A stretch of 17,612 bases of DNA from Nitriliruptoraceae bacterium (GTDB taxonomy: Bacteria; Actinomycetota; Nitriliruptoria; Nitriliruptorales; Nitriliruptoraceae): NCBI GenBank assembly GCA_003554005.1, contig PWEU01000147.1, forward strand, positions 1-17,612, read 5' to 3'. A model generated the notes under the pieces. The model ran no database searches. It was not told where the DNA came from and worked only from the letters and a program-made list of their open reading frames with translations. Numbering within the stretch: the first letter of the stretch is position 1; each line of letters begins with the position of its first letter. Below, in pieces: positions 7,190 to 14,790 of the stretch. A program made the translations under genes and the position numbers.

Positions 7190-8002
7190 ATGGACGGCAC
7201 GCTCGCGATCATCGGCACCGGCCGCATCGGCGAGGCACTCCTGCGCGGTCTGCTCGTCTCCTCCTGGGTACGACCGGACCAGGTCATCTGCACCGACGCC
7301 TCGGCGGACCGCTGCGAGGAGGTGTCGACGGCGCACGGTGTACGGGCCACCACCGACAACCGCAGCGCCGTCCAGGCGGCCGACGTCGTGCTGATCGCGC
7401 TCAAGCCCCAGGTGCTCGTCAAGGTGATCGGCGAGGTGGGTGACGCCTTCGACCCCGCACAGACCGTGATCTCCGTCGCGGCGGGCATCACGACGTCGAC
7501 GATCCAGGACACGATCGAGGGCGAGGTCCCGGTCGTGCGGGTGATGACCAACACCCCGGTCCAGGTCGATGAGGCGATGTCGGTGCTCAGCGGTGGGACC
7601 CACGCCAAGGACCGCGATCTCGACGTCGCGGAGGAGATCCTGCGGCACGTCGGCCAGGGGATCCGCATGGACGAGGTGCACCTCGACGCGGTCACGGCCC
7701 TGTCGGGTTCGGGTCCGGCCTACTTCTTCCTGCTCGCCGAGGCCATGATCGATGCCGGGATCCTGCTGGGCCTGCCCCGAGACGTGTCCACCCAGCTGAT
7801 CGTGCAGACGATGGTGGGCAGCGCCAAGATGCTCCGCGACACGGGACGGCACCCGGTCGAGCTGCGCGAGATGGTCACCTCGCCGGGGGGGCCCACCATC
7901 TCCGCGATCCGCACGCTCGAGTCGGCCCGGGTGCGTGCTGCCTTCCTCGACGCGATCGAGGCTGCCAAGCTCCGCAGCGAGGCGCTCGCCCGGGGCGAGT
8001 GA
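7190..8002 (+). CDS. proC: pyrroline-5-carboxylate reductase
   Basis: A 270-residue enzyme of typical ProC length that reduces pyrroline-5-carboxylate to L-proline with NAD(P)H, the last step of proline synthesis. The N-terminal Rossmann domain begins IIGTGRIGEALLRGL (GxGxxG at residues 9-14). LKPQ follows in the middle of that domain. The C-terminal dimerisation domain carries ALSGSGPAYFFLLAEA and the substrate-site block VTSPGGPTISAI. Start ATG 7190 follows GAGAGGA at 7177-7183. It sits close to pruA, which consumes the same intermediate in the opposite direction. In mycobacteria proC (Rv0500) immediately precedes the small HTH gene Rv0500A; here the efflux genes and acuC have come between them. 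Confidence 0.95.
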   Translation: MDGTLAIIGTGRIGEALLRGLLVSSWVRPDQVICTDASADRCEEVSTAHGVRATTDNRSAVQAADVVLIALKPQVLVKVIGEVGDAFDPAQTVISVAAGITTSTIQDTIEGEVPVVRVMTNTPVQVDEAMSVLSGGTHAKDRDLDVAEEILRHVGQGIRMDEVHLDAVTALSGSGPAYFFLLAEAMIDAGILLGLPRDVSTQLIVQTMVGSAKMLRDTGRHPVELREMVTSPGGPTISAIRTLESARVRAAFLDAIEAAKLRSEALARGE

Positions 8003-8151
8003 CGCGCTGACCGCACGGCGCGCCCGGTTGTCCACGGAACGGCCGACACAGGGCACCCTGGTCTACGAACCTTCCCAGTGCAGGTATCGCGCCTGCCTCG
8101 TGCACGGCGTCGACCCCGCCGCTGCCCGCTGCCGTCCCACAGGAGCCTGCC

Positions 8152-9780
8152 GTGCGCCGACACCGAGCTTCGGGACCCATCGCCCTGCTCGCCCTCGCTG
8201 CCGTCGTGCTCGCGGCCTGCACCGGTGAGGACGACCCCGTGTTCGGCACCGCCGAGGTGACCGACGGCGAGGTCGTCCAGACCGTCGCCGCCGCAGGCGT
8301 GCTCGAACCCGCGGCACAGACCACGGTCACCGCCCCCGCCGGCGGTGAGATCGAGGTGCTCGAGGTCGCCGACGGGGACCGCGTCGAGGCCGGTGATCCG
8401 CTGTTCACCCTGCGCTCGGACTCGCTCGAGCAGCAGCTCGAGCAGGCGGAGGCCGCGGTGGAGACCGTCGGCCTGCTGGCCGGCAGCGCCGACGGCCTCG
8501 GGGGCGTGGACCTCGCCCCGGTGGTGACCTCCTTGCAGGCCCAGCTCGACGCCGTGGTCCCGGCCCTGCTCGGCGCCCTGGAGGACCAGGTCGGTGCCCT
8601 GGAGGCGACGATCACCGCTGTGACCGATGCCACGGAGGAGAGCGGTCGCGCCACGGTGGCGGCGCTGCGTGACCTACGCGACACCCTCGGTGGTGCCCTG
8701 CCAGAGGAACTCGGCGTCGATCCAAAGACGATCGCGGCACCCGCAGCGGATGCGACCCTCGTGTCGGTCGACACCAGCGACCTCGAGGCCTCCCTGGCCA
8801 GCGCCCAGACCCGCCTCCACGCCGCCCAGGTGGAGGACCGGTCCGCAACCGCGCAGCTCGACGAGGTGGCGGGCTCGCTGTCGGCGCAGACCGACGCCGC
8901 GGCCCAGGCCCAGGAAGCTGCCGCCGAAGCGCAGCGCGAGCAGGCCGAGACCGCGGTGGAGGCCGTCCGTCAGCGACTGGATGACCTGGCGGTGGTGGCC
9001 CCCAGGGGCGGTGTGGTGGAGTTGGTCCGCAACGCCGGTGGCGGCGACCTCGGTGGTCTCGAGGGCCTGGAGGGTCTCGAGGGTCTGGAGGGCCTCGGTG
9101 GGGACCTCGGCTCGCTGGCGGAGGGGCTGGGCGGAGACGGCGGCGGCCTGGCCGGTACCGGGGGCCTGGGTGCGGCGCTCGGCGAGCCGGGAGGTGACCG
9201 CACCTCCGGACCGCCCGCGGTGGGCGCCAGCGTCGGGCCGGGACAACCGGTGCTGACCATCTTCGACCTCGACGCCTTCACGGTCCGTGCCGAGGTGGAC
9301 GAGCTCGACGTCGTCGAGGTGGCCAGTGGTCAGCAGGTGGTGGTGCTGGTGGACGCCTTCCCCACCGCGGAGCTGCGTGGCGTGGTGGAGCGGGTCGGGA
9401 TCGAACCGCGACAGGTCGGTACCGGGGGCGCGCAGTTCCCCGTCACCGTGCGCATCGAGGAGGTGCCCGACGAGGTGGAGCTGCGGGTCGGGCTGACCTC
9501 CTCGGTGGAGATCGAGGTACGTGTCGTGGAGGGGGAGTTGGTGGTGCCGAGCTCGGCGCTGTTGCGCCGTGGGGGTGACGAGGTCGTGCACGTGGTGCGC
9601 GACGGTCGCGCCGAGCGGGTCGAGGTGGAGGTGCTCGCCGTCGGTGACGGGACCGCGGCGATCCAGGGGCCCTTGGAGCCCGGCGACATCGTCGTGACCA
9701 CGGGGGTGGAGCTGTTGGAGGACGGTCAGGAGATCGAGACCGAGCCCGACCAGGACCTGGCGCTGCCGGTGGTGCGATGA
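8152..9780 (+). CDS. MacA-like lipoprotein adaptor (HlyD/RND-type periplasmic adaptor family)
   Basis: A 542-residue exported adaptor. A signal peptide ends in a lipobox LAAC with Cys23, so it should be a lipoprotein on the outer face of the membrane. Residues ~40-85 are the first half of a biotinyl-lipoyl sandwich (VTAPAGGEIEVLEVADGDRV). A long Ala/Glu/Gln-rich helical hairpin spans ~88-275, then the second lipoyl half begins (DLAVVAPRGGVVELV). A Gly-rich insert with GLE repeats (~295-350) interrupts this half before VGPGQPVLTIFDLD. Beta-barrel and membrane-proximal domains complete the fold. Start GTG 8152 follows AGGAG at 8141-8145. The stop overlaps the ATPase start (ATGA). With the next two genes it makes a MacAB-like tripartite exporter lacking an outer-membrane channel, as expected in a monoderm. 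Substrate unknown. Confidence 0.85.
   Translation: MRRHRASGPIALLALAAVVLAACTGEDDPVFGTAEVTDGEVVQTVAAAGVLEPAAQTTVTAPAGGEIEVLEVADGDRVEAGDPLFTLRSDSLEQQLEQAEAAVETVGLLAGSADGLGGVDLAPVVTSLQAQLDAVVPALLGALEDQVGALEATITAVTDATEESGRATVAALRDLRDTLGGALPEELGVDPKTIAAPAADATLVSVDTSDLEASLASAQTRLHAAQVEDRSATAQLDEVAGSLSAQTDAAAQAQEAAAEAQREQAETAVEAVRQRLDDLAVVAPRGGVVELVRNAGGGDLGGLEGLEGLEGLEGLGGDLGSLAEGLGGDGGGLAGTGGLGAALGEPGGDRTSGPPAVGASVGPGQPVLTIFDLDAFTVRAEVDELDVVEVASGQQVVVLVDAFPTAELRGVVERVGIEPRQVGTGGAQFPVTVRIEEVPDEVELRVGLTSSVEIEVRVVEGELVVPSSALLRRGGDEVVHVVRDGRAERVEVEVLAVGDGTAAIQGPLEPGDIVVTTGVELLEDGQEIETEPDQDLALPVVR
9055..9099 (+). repeat. 9-bp imperfect GLE tandem repeats in the adaptor gene
   Basis: Five 9-bp units encode GLE four times and then GLG (about residues 302-316). 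Third-base differences between units (GGT/GGC, CTC/CTG) show divergence at the DNA level while the peptide repeat is kept. Confidence 0.75.
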
Positions 9781-10490
9781 GCGGCCCGGCCGGGCGCGCA
9801 CCTGCCCCGCTGCTCACCGCCGAGGAGGTGACCCGCGTCTACACCCTGGGCCGTGACAACCAGGTCCACGCCCTGCGTGGGGTGAGCTTCGCGGTGGACC
9901 GGGGCGAGCACGTCGCGATCGTGGGGTCCTCCGGATCCGGCAAGTCGACCCTGCTCAACCTGCTGGGGGCGCTGGACCGGCCGACCAGCGGGCACGTGCG
10001 CTACGACGGGCGCGACGTGCGCGACATGGACGATGCCGAGCTGGCGCAGCTGCGCAACGGCTCCATCGGTTTCGTGTTCCAGTCCTTCCAGTTGCTGCCG
10101 CGTATCACCGCCCTGGACAACGTCATCCTCCCCCTGGTGTACCGACCGGGCTCGCCACGCGAGCGGCGGGAGCGTGCCCGTACGGCGCTGGAGCAGGTGG
10201 GGTTGGACGATCGCGTGACCCATCGCCCCGGTGAGCTGTCCGGGGGCCAGCAGCAGCGGGTGGCCATCGCGCGTGCGCTGGTGACCGAGCCCGCGCTGCT
10301 GCTGGCCGACGAGCCGACGGGCAACCTCGACACGCGCACGGGCGAGGAGATCATGGTCCTGCTCGAGGAGCTGCACCGTGAGCGGGCCACGGCGCTGGTC
10401 GTGATCACCCACGACGAGGAGGTCGCAGCCCGCGCGAAGCGGCGCATCGAGTTGCGCGACGGGCTGATCGTCACCGAGACAGCGGCGTGA
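9777..10490 (+). CDS. MacB-like ABC transporter ATP-binding protein
   Basis: A 237-residue ABC ATPase of the LolD/MacB/FtsE-type (MJ0796) family. All motifs are intact: Walker A GSSGSGKST (50-58), Q-loop Q102 in FVFQSFQLLPRITALDNV, signature LSGGQQQR (154-161), Walker B LLLADE with D178/E179, D-loop GNLD and switch His212 in ITHD. The FQSFQLLP and ADEPTGNLD wording is typical of exporters that pair with FtsX-like permeases. It powers the adjacent permease by the mechanotransmission mechanism known for MacB. The start overlaps the adaptor stop, and the permease follows after 40 bp, so the three genes form one operon. Confidence 0.93.
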   Translation: MSGPAGRAPAPLLTAEEVTRVYTLGRDNQVHALRGVSFAVDRGEHVAIVGSSGSGKSTLLNLLGALDRPTSGHVRYDGRDVRDMDDAELAQLRNGSIGFVFQSFQLLPRITALDNVILPLVYRPGSPRERRERARTALEQVGLDDRVTHRPGELSGGQQQRVAIARALVTEPALLLADEPTGNLDTRTGEEIMVLLEELHRERATALVVITHDEEVAARAKRRIELRDGLIVTETAA

Positions 10491-10530
10491 GCGGGTCGTC
10501 GCTCCTTCGCTCGGCGGGAACGGTGCTGCC

Positions 10531-11721
10531 ATGAGCCTGCGCGAGTCGCTGCGCGTGGCCATGCAGGCCCTGCGTGCCAACCGTCTCCGCTCCGCGTTGA
10601 CCACCCTGGGGGTGCTCATCGGTGTGATGTCCGTCGTCCTGCTGGTGGCGATCGGTCAGGGGGCCCGCTCGGAGATCACCGGCGCGATCGAGGGGCTCGG
10701 CTCGAACCTGCTGTTCGTGCTCCCCGGTGACGGTGAGTTCGGCGCGGGACCGCAGCGCTCCAGCTTCGAGGTGGACGACGTCGAGCGGATCGACCGTGCC
10801 CTGCCCGGCGGCGAGGGGCGCGCGGCGGGCTACGTGATCGGTGCGGAGGCCGTGCAGGCCGAGGGCAACCGCTTCAACGCCACGGTGTTCGGCATCACCG
10901 AGCACTACCTCGGCGTCGTGGACCGCACCATCGCCCGCGGGCAGTCCCTGAGCCCCTCTGACGTCGCCACCGGTCGCCGGGTCGCGGTGCTGGGCGCCAG
11001 CAGCGCGGAGACCCTGTTCCCAGGACAGGACCCGATCGGACGGACCGTCTCCCTGGGTGCGATCCGCTACCGGGTCGTGGGCGTCCTCGAGCGTGTCGGC
11101 ACCACGGCGTTCGGGCCAGATGTCGATCGCCAGGTGCTGATCCCGGTCGGAGCGGCGCAGCGGCTGTTCGGTTCCACACGGGTCGATGCCATCTTCGTGC
11201 GGGCGGAGTCGACGGTGGGCATCGAGGCCGACCGCGAAGCGGCGCGTGCCGCGCTGGCGGAACGGCTCGACGAGGAGGAGTTCAGCGTCGTCTCCCAGGA
11301 CGAGATCATCGGGGTGGTGGGTGACATCCTCCAGATCCTGACCTGGGTCCTGGCCGCGATCGCCGGGATCTCGCTGCTGGTAGGTGGCGTTGGCGTGTCG
11401 AACATCATGCTCGTGTCGGTGAGCGAGCGGACCCGTGAGATCGGTCTGCGCAAGGCCCTCGGTGCCCGTACCCGCGACATCACGCGCCAGTTCCTCTTCG
11501 AGGCGGTGGCGCTGACGGGCCTGGGTGGTGCTGTCGGTCTCGCCCTCGGCATCGTGCTGGCCGAGGTCGTGGCGGCTTTCGCCCCGGTGCCCGCGGAGAT
11601 CACCTGGTGGTCCATCGCCCTGGCGCTCGGGGTGTCGGTCCTGGTCGGCCTGGTGTTCGGGGTGCTGCCCGCACGCCGGGCCGGCCAGCTCGATCCGGTC
11701 ACGGCGCTGCGCCACGAGTGA
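10531..11721 (+). CDS. MacB-like ABC transporter permease (MacB_PCD / FtsX family)
   Basis: A 396-residue membrane protein with the MacB layout: one transmembrane helix at ~20-42 (SALTTLGVLIGVMSVVLLVA), a large extracytoplasmic domain (~45-265) and three C-terminal helices at ~270-296, ~325-352 and ~360-382. The FtsX signature SERTREIGLRKALGARTRDI joins helices 2 and 3, and the end PARRAGQLDPVTALRHE is typical of the family. Unlike E. coli MacB, the ATPase is a separate polypeptide, the usual arrangement in Gram-positive bacteria. The start is ATG 10531; no strong Shine-Dalgarno is seen, so translation may depend partly on the upstream gene. The substrate could be an antibiotic, peptide or lipid and cannot be told from sequence. 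Confidence 0.92.
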   Translation: MSLRESLRVAMQALRANRLRSALTTLGVLIGVMSVVLLVAIGQGARSEITGAIEGLGSNLLFVLPGDGEFGAGPQRSSFEVDDVERIDRALPGGEGRAAGYVIGAEAVQAEGNRFNATVFGITEHYLGVVDRTIARGQSLSPSDVATGRRVAVLGASSAETLFPGQDPIGRTVSLGAIRYRVVGVLERVGTTAFGPDVDRQVLIPVGAAQRLFGSTRVDAIFVRAESTVGIEADREAARAALAERLDEEEFSVVSQDEIIGVVGDILQILTWVLAAIAGISLLVGGVGVSNIMLVSVSERTREIGLRKALGARTRDITRQFLFEAVALTGLGGAVGLALGIVLAEVVAAFAPVPAEITWWSIALALGVSVLVGLVFGVLPARRAGQLDPVTALRHE

Positions 11722-11750
11722 TCAGGCCGGTCGCAGCGCGCTGTGCTGCC

Positions 11751-11768
11751 GGCGCCGGCCCGGGCGCC
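11751..11768 (+). terminator. weak terminator-like hairpin after the efflux operon
   Basis: GGCGCC (11751-11756) and GGCGCC (11763-11768) can pair around a 6-nt loop, 30 bp after the permease stop. The stem is short and has no T-tract, so this is a weak candidate. Confidence 0.25.
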
Positions 11769-11853
11769 TCGTCGTAGGGTCCGGGCGGACGAGTCGTTGG
11801 CCCGGGCCGGGTAGGTCGTGGACGAGGCCGGGCTCGCCTCGCAGCGTCGGGGC

Positions 11854-11881
11854 TCGACGCGCGGGGAGGCATCGCTACGCT
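11854..11881 (+). promoter_or_regulatory. candidate acuC promoter
   Basis: TCGACG (11854-11859, four of six bases of TTGACA) and TACGCT (11876-11881, TANNNT) are 16 bp apart. A transcript would begin near 11888. This would give a 54-nt leader to GTG 11943, or a leaderless message from GTG 11889. Confidence 0.45.
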
Positions 11882-11942
11882 CAGGCCCGTGGAACGGAAC
11901 CCCGCGACGGCGGGGACCGTCGGGGTGCGGGAGGAGGCATCG

Positions 11943-13124
11943 GTGGCCGGAGAGGGCCAGAACGCCGTGGGCCGGGTCGCGCTGGTCTGGGACGAGCGCG
12001 CCGCGGGCTACGACCTCGGTCCGGGACACCCCTTGGCGCCGGTGCGGGTGGAGCTGACCGTCGACCTGATCCGGCGGATCGGCCTGCTCGGCAACGGGGT
12101 GGACGAGGTCCTGCCGCGGGTCCTGGACGAGGTGGAGTTGCTGCGCCACCACCGTGAGGACTTCATCGACACCGTCAAGCGGCTGTCGTGGGATCCGACG
12201 GCGCGCGCCGAGGAGCGCTACGGGCTGGGCCCCGGTGATACCCCGGCGTTCGAGGGGATGCACCCGGCGTCGCTGCTGATCTGTGCCGCGTCGGTCGAGG
12301 CCGCTCGCCAGGTGTGGGAGGGGGAGGCGGATCACGCCTTCAACCCCGCGGGTGGGCTGCACCACGCGATGCCGGACCGGGCTGCCGGCTTCTGCATCTA
12401 CAACGATCCGGCGATCGCGATCGACTGGCTGCTGGAACACGGTGCCGAGCGGATCGCCTACGTGGATGTGGATGTCCACCACGGCGACGGGGTCGAGCTG
12501 ATGTTCGCCGACGATCCGCGGGTGCTGACCATCTCGCTGCACGAGTCGGGACGGTTCCTGTTCCCCGGCACCGGACGCGCCGACGACATCGGCGGGCCGA
12601 AGGCGCCGGGGAGTGCGGCGAACGTGCCCCTGCACCCGGGGACACCGGGTTCGGTATGGCTCGGGGCTTTCGATGCGGTCGTCGAGCCGCTGATCCGCGC
12701 CTTCGACGCCGATGTGCTGGTGACCCAACTCGGGTGCGACACCCACGCGAGCGACCCGTTGGCGCATCTGGCCCTGACCACCGACGACATGGCCGCGATC
12801 TACGAGCGCCTCCACCGGCTCGCCCATGAGACGACCGACGGACGGTGGGTGGCCCTGGGAGGCGGTGGCTACCAGCTGGTCAGGGTCGTGCCGCGGGCCT
12901 GGACGCTGGCCTTCGCGGAGATGGTGGGACGTCGGGTCCCGGTCGAGACGCCGATGGGCTGGCGCGAGGTGGCGGTGGAACGCACCGGCGATGTCCCGCC
13001 GACGGCCTTCCTCGAGGATCCGGTGCAGCTGTCCGAGGCGATGCGGGCGCAGGCGGAACATGAGGCCCGAGCCTCGGTGACGGCCCTGCGGGAGCTCCTC
13101 CTGCCCCTCCACGGTGTGCGTTGA
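11943..13124 (+). CDS. acuC: AcuC-type histone-deacetylase-family protein
   Basis: A 393-residue zinc-dependent deacetylase of the arginase/HDAC superfamily. In Bacillus, AcuC removes acetyl groups from acetyl-CoA synthetase. Numbered from this start, the active site is complete: His140/His141 (GGLHHAMP), zinc ligands Asp177 and His179 (VDVDVHHGDG) and Asp266 (QLGCDTHASDPLAHL), and the transition-state Tyr310 (GGGGYQL). The protein begins with VALVWDERAAGYDLGPGHPL, typical of AcuC. GTG 11943 is preferred because GGAGGAGG (about 11930-11937) precedes it at good spacing; an in-frame GTG at 11889 would add 18 unconserved residues and sits where a leaderless transcript might start. No acetyl-CoA synthetase or acetyltransferase partner gene is visible nearby. 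It follows the efflux operon with its own probable promoter. Confidence 0.88.
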   Translation: MAGEGQNAVGRVALVWDERAAGYDLGPGHPLAPVRVELTVDLIRRIGLLGNGVDEVLPRVLDEVELLRHHREDFIDTVKRLSWDPTARAEERYGLGPGDTPAFEGMHPASLLICAASVEAARQVWEGEADHAFNPAGGLHHAMPDRAAGFCIYNDPAIAIDWLLEHGAERIAYVDVDVHHGDGVELMFADDPRVLTISLHESGRFLFPGTGRADDIGGPKAPGSAANVPLHPGTPGSVWLGAFDAVVEPLIRAFDADVLVTQLGCDTHASDPLAHLALTTDDMAAIYERLHRLAHETTDGRWVALGGGGYQLVRVVPRAWTLAFAEMVGRRVPVETPMGWREVAVERTGDVPPTAFLEDPVQLSEAMRAQAEHEARASVTALRELLLPLHGVR

Positions 13125-13219
13125 GCGCTCGCCGAAGGGCATGCTTCTGAGGCTGATGTGCCCAGTGTGGCGCGTGAGGTGGTTCGGAAGTGTTGGTGGC
13201 GGTGTGTGTTCAGGTCCAC

Positions 13220-13249
13220 TGGAGACCCGTCGCGGGTGCGGTGTAGCGT
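13220..13249 (+). promoter_or_regulatory. candidate promoter of the HTH-epimerase-acyltransferase operon
   Basis: TGGAGA (13220-13225) and TAGCGT (13244-13249) are 18 bp apart in a 244-bp intergenic stretch that is locally T- and GT-rich. No gene is evident in 13125-13368. The predicted leader to ATG 13369 is about 110 nt. Confidence 0.4.
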
Positions 13250-13368
13250 TGGTGACGCCGTCCGGAGCTTCAGCTATGGGGTGATGCCTCGGCGGCGCCG
13301 TCACGTTGCTCGAGGTCGCCCGGTCGGGAACCGACGCCCTCATCAACGGGTCACGCTCGGAGGACGCC

Positions 13369-13602
13369 ATGGCCCGACAACTCCTGACCGCCGCCGAGGT
13401 GGCGGAACAGCTGCGGGTCTCGACGATGACCATCTACCGCCTGATCCGCAGCGGTGAGCTACCCGCGGTGCGGGTGGGGCGCAACTACCGTGTCCGCGTC
13501 GAGGACCTGACCGCCTACCTCGATGGACAGGTGGTCGACCCCGACGCCATCGACCTCGACGACCTCGACGACGGCGGGTTCCACACCGACACCGGAGCCT
13601 GA
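13369..13602 (+). CDS. small excisionase-fold helix-turn-helix protein (Rv0500A-like)
   Basis: A 77-residue DNA-binding protein. Residues 5-51 are a MerR/excisionase-type winged HTH (HTH_17): LLTAAEVAEQLRVSTMTIYR, LIRSGELPAVRVGRNYRV, then RVEDLTAYL. This closely resembles M. tuberculosis Rv0500A and, more distantly, BldC. The C-terminal ~25 residues are strongly acidic (DLDDLDDG) and may interact with another protein. Start ATG 13369 has GGAGGA at 13359-13364; an in-frame upstream ATG at 13306 lacks such a site. It precedes the epimerase gene by 111 bp on the same strand, the order also found in mycobacteria (Rv0500A, then Rv0501). No phage or integrase gene is nearby, so it is a regulator and not a true excisionase. 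Confidence 0.85.
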   Translation: MARQLLTAAEVAEQLRVSTMTIYRLIRSGELPAVRVGRNYRVRVEDLTAYLDGQVVDPDAIDLDDLDDGGFHTDTGA

Positions 13603-13713
13603 GGCCGCTCGCTGCCGGTGAGGCCGCTCGCGTCGGCCGCTGCCAGCCGGTTCACTACTCCACCACTGGTCGCCGAGGTCAGCGGCCCGGACAGAGAAGG
13701 TGGGAGGCGCAGC

Positions 13714-14790
13714 GTGACCGAGGGTCGCCGGGTGTTGCTGACCGGAGTCGCGGGGCAGTTCGGCGCTCTCGTGGCCCGCGCGCTCGAGCAGCGTGACGAT
13801 GTCCTCGAGATCGTCGGCATCGACGTGCGGGAGCCCCCCCACGACCTGCGTCGGACCGAGTTCGTCCGGGCCGACCTGCGGAACCCACTGGTCGGGCGGG
13901 TCCTCGAGGCCGCGGCGATCGACACCGTGCTGCACCTGTCGGTCACCTCGCAGCCCTCAGCCGCGGGTGGCCGCACCTCGATGAAAGAGCACAACGTCAT
14001 CGGGACCATGCAGCTGATGGCGGCGTGCCAGGCGTCACCGGTGCTGCGACGCGTGGTGCTGAAATCCACCGGTGCGGTGTACGGGTCCGCGCACACCGAC
14101 CCGGCGTTGTTCCGCGAGGATTCGACGCCCCGGATCCCGCCCCGTCAGGGGTTCGGGAAGGACGCCAGCGAGGCTGAGGGCTACGTCCGCACGCTGAGCC
14201 GGCGACGCCGCGACCTCGACCTCACGATCCTGCGGCTCGCCAACCTCGTCGGTCCCCGGGTCGACAGCGCGTTCCAGTCCTTCTTCGCCCTGCCCGTGCT
14301 GCCCACGGTGGTGGGCTTCGACCCCCGGTTGCAGTTCTGTCACGAGGAGGATGCGGTCGGGGCGCTGGTACAGGCGGCGACCGGGGATCGCCACGGCACG
14401 GTGAACGTGGCTGGGGCGGGGACCCTCTACCTCTCTCAGGCCATCAGGCTGGCCGGTCGGGTGCCGGTGCCCGTCCCGCTGCCCTTCGTCTCCGGTCTGT
14501 CCGCCGCGCTGCGGCGCTCGGGCCGCGCCGATGTGTCTCCCGACCAGCTGCGCATGTTGCAGTTCGGGCGTGTGATGGACACGACCCGGCTCCGTGAGGA
14601 GTTCGGGTTCGAGCCCGGGTACACGCCCCGGACCGCCTTCGATGACTTCCTCGAGCGCCGGCGGCTACGTGGCATGATCGACCGTGACGAGGCGGTCCGC
14701 CTCGAACGCGAACTGTACGACTTCCTGCAGCGCAAGGGACAGGAACGCTTCCTCGAGTCCCAGCGCGCGGGACAGGAGGGCCGGGTATGA
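13714..14790 (+). CDS. NAD-dependent epimerase/dehydratase-like protein (Rv0501/GalE2-like)
   Basis: A 358-residue extended short-chain dehydrogenase fold. The NAD-binding motif is LLTGVAGQFGALVA (GxxGxxG at 11-17). Further blocks are FVRADLRNP, VLHLSV, MKEHNVIGTMQL, VVLKSTGAVYGSAH, LTILRLANLVGP, LSQAIRLAGRVPVPVP and QFGRVMDTTRLREEFGFEP. The place where active epimerases carry YxxxK reads GFGKDASEAEGYV, with Phe147 where Tyr is expected, as I recall for Rv0501. It may therefore be non-catalytic or use another chemistry, and the GalE name is doubtful. GTG 13714 is chosen because GGGAGG (13702-13707) precedes it; the in-frame ATG at 13618 would add 32 unconserved residues. The stop overlaps the acyltransferase ATG (ATGA). 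Confidence 0.85.
   Translation: MTEGRRVLLTGVAGQFGALVARALEQRDDVLEIVGIDVREPPHDLRRTEFVRADLRNPLVGRVLEAAAIDTVLHLSVTSQPSAAGGRTSMKEHNVIGTMQLMAACQASPVLRRVVLKSTGAVYGSAHTDPALFREDSTPRIPPRQGFGKDASEAEGYVRTLSRRRRDLDLTILRLANLVGPRVDSAFQSFFALPVLPTVVGFDPRLQFCHEEDAVGALVQAATGDRHGTVNVAGAGTLYLSQAIRLAGRVPVPVPLPFVSGLSAALRRSGRADVSPDQLRMLQFGRVMDTTRLREEFGFEPGYTPRTAFDDFLERRRLRGMIDRDEAVRLERELYDFLQRKGQERFLESQRAGQEGRV

Noticed and set aside
11067..13433. 788-residue minus-strand open frame opposite the permease and acuC
   Set aside because: It is antisense to motif-complete genes and crosses their intergenic regions. The composition is typical of GC-driven shadow frames.
13369..13602. Prophage or integrative-element excisionase
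   Set aside because: No integrase, attachment-site repeats or phage genes are nearby. The protein matches the conserved Rv0500A-like chromosomal regulator in its usual place.
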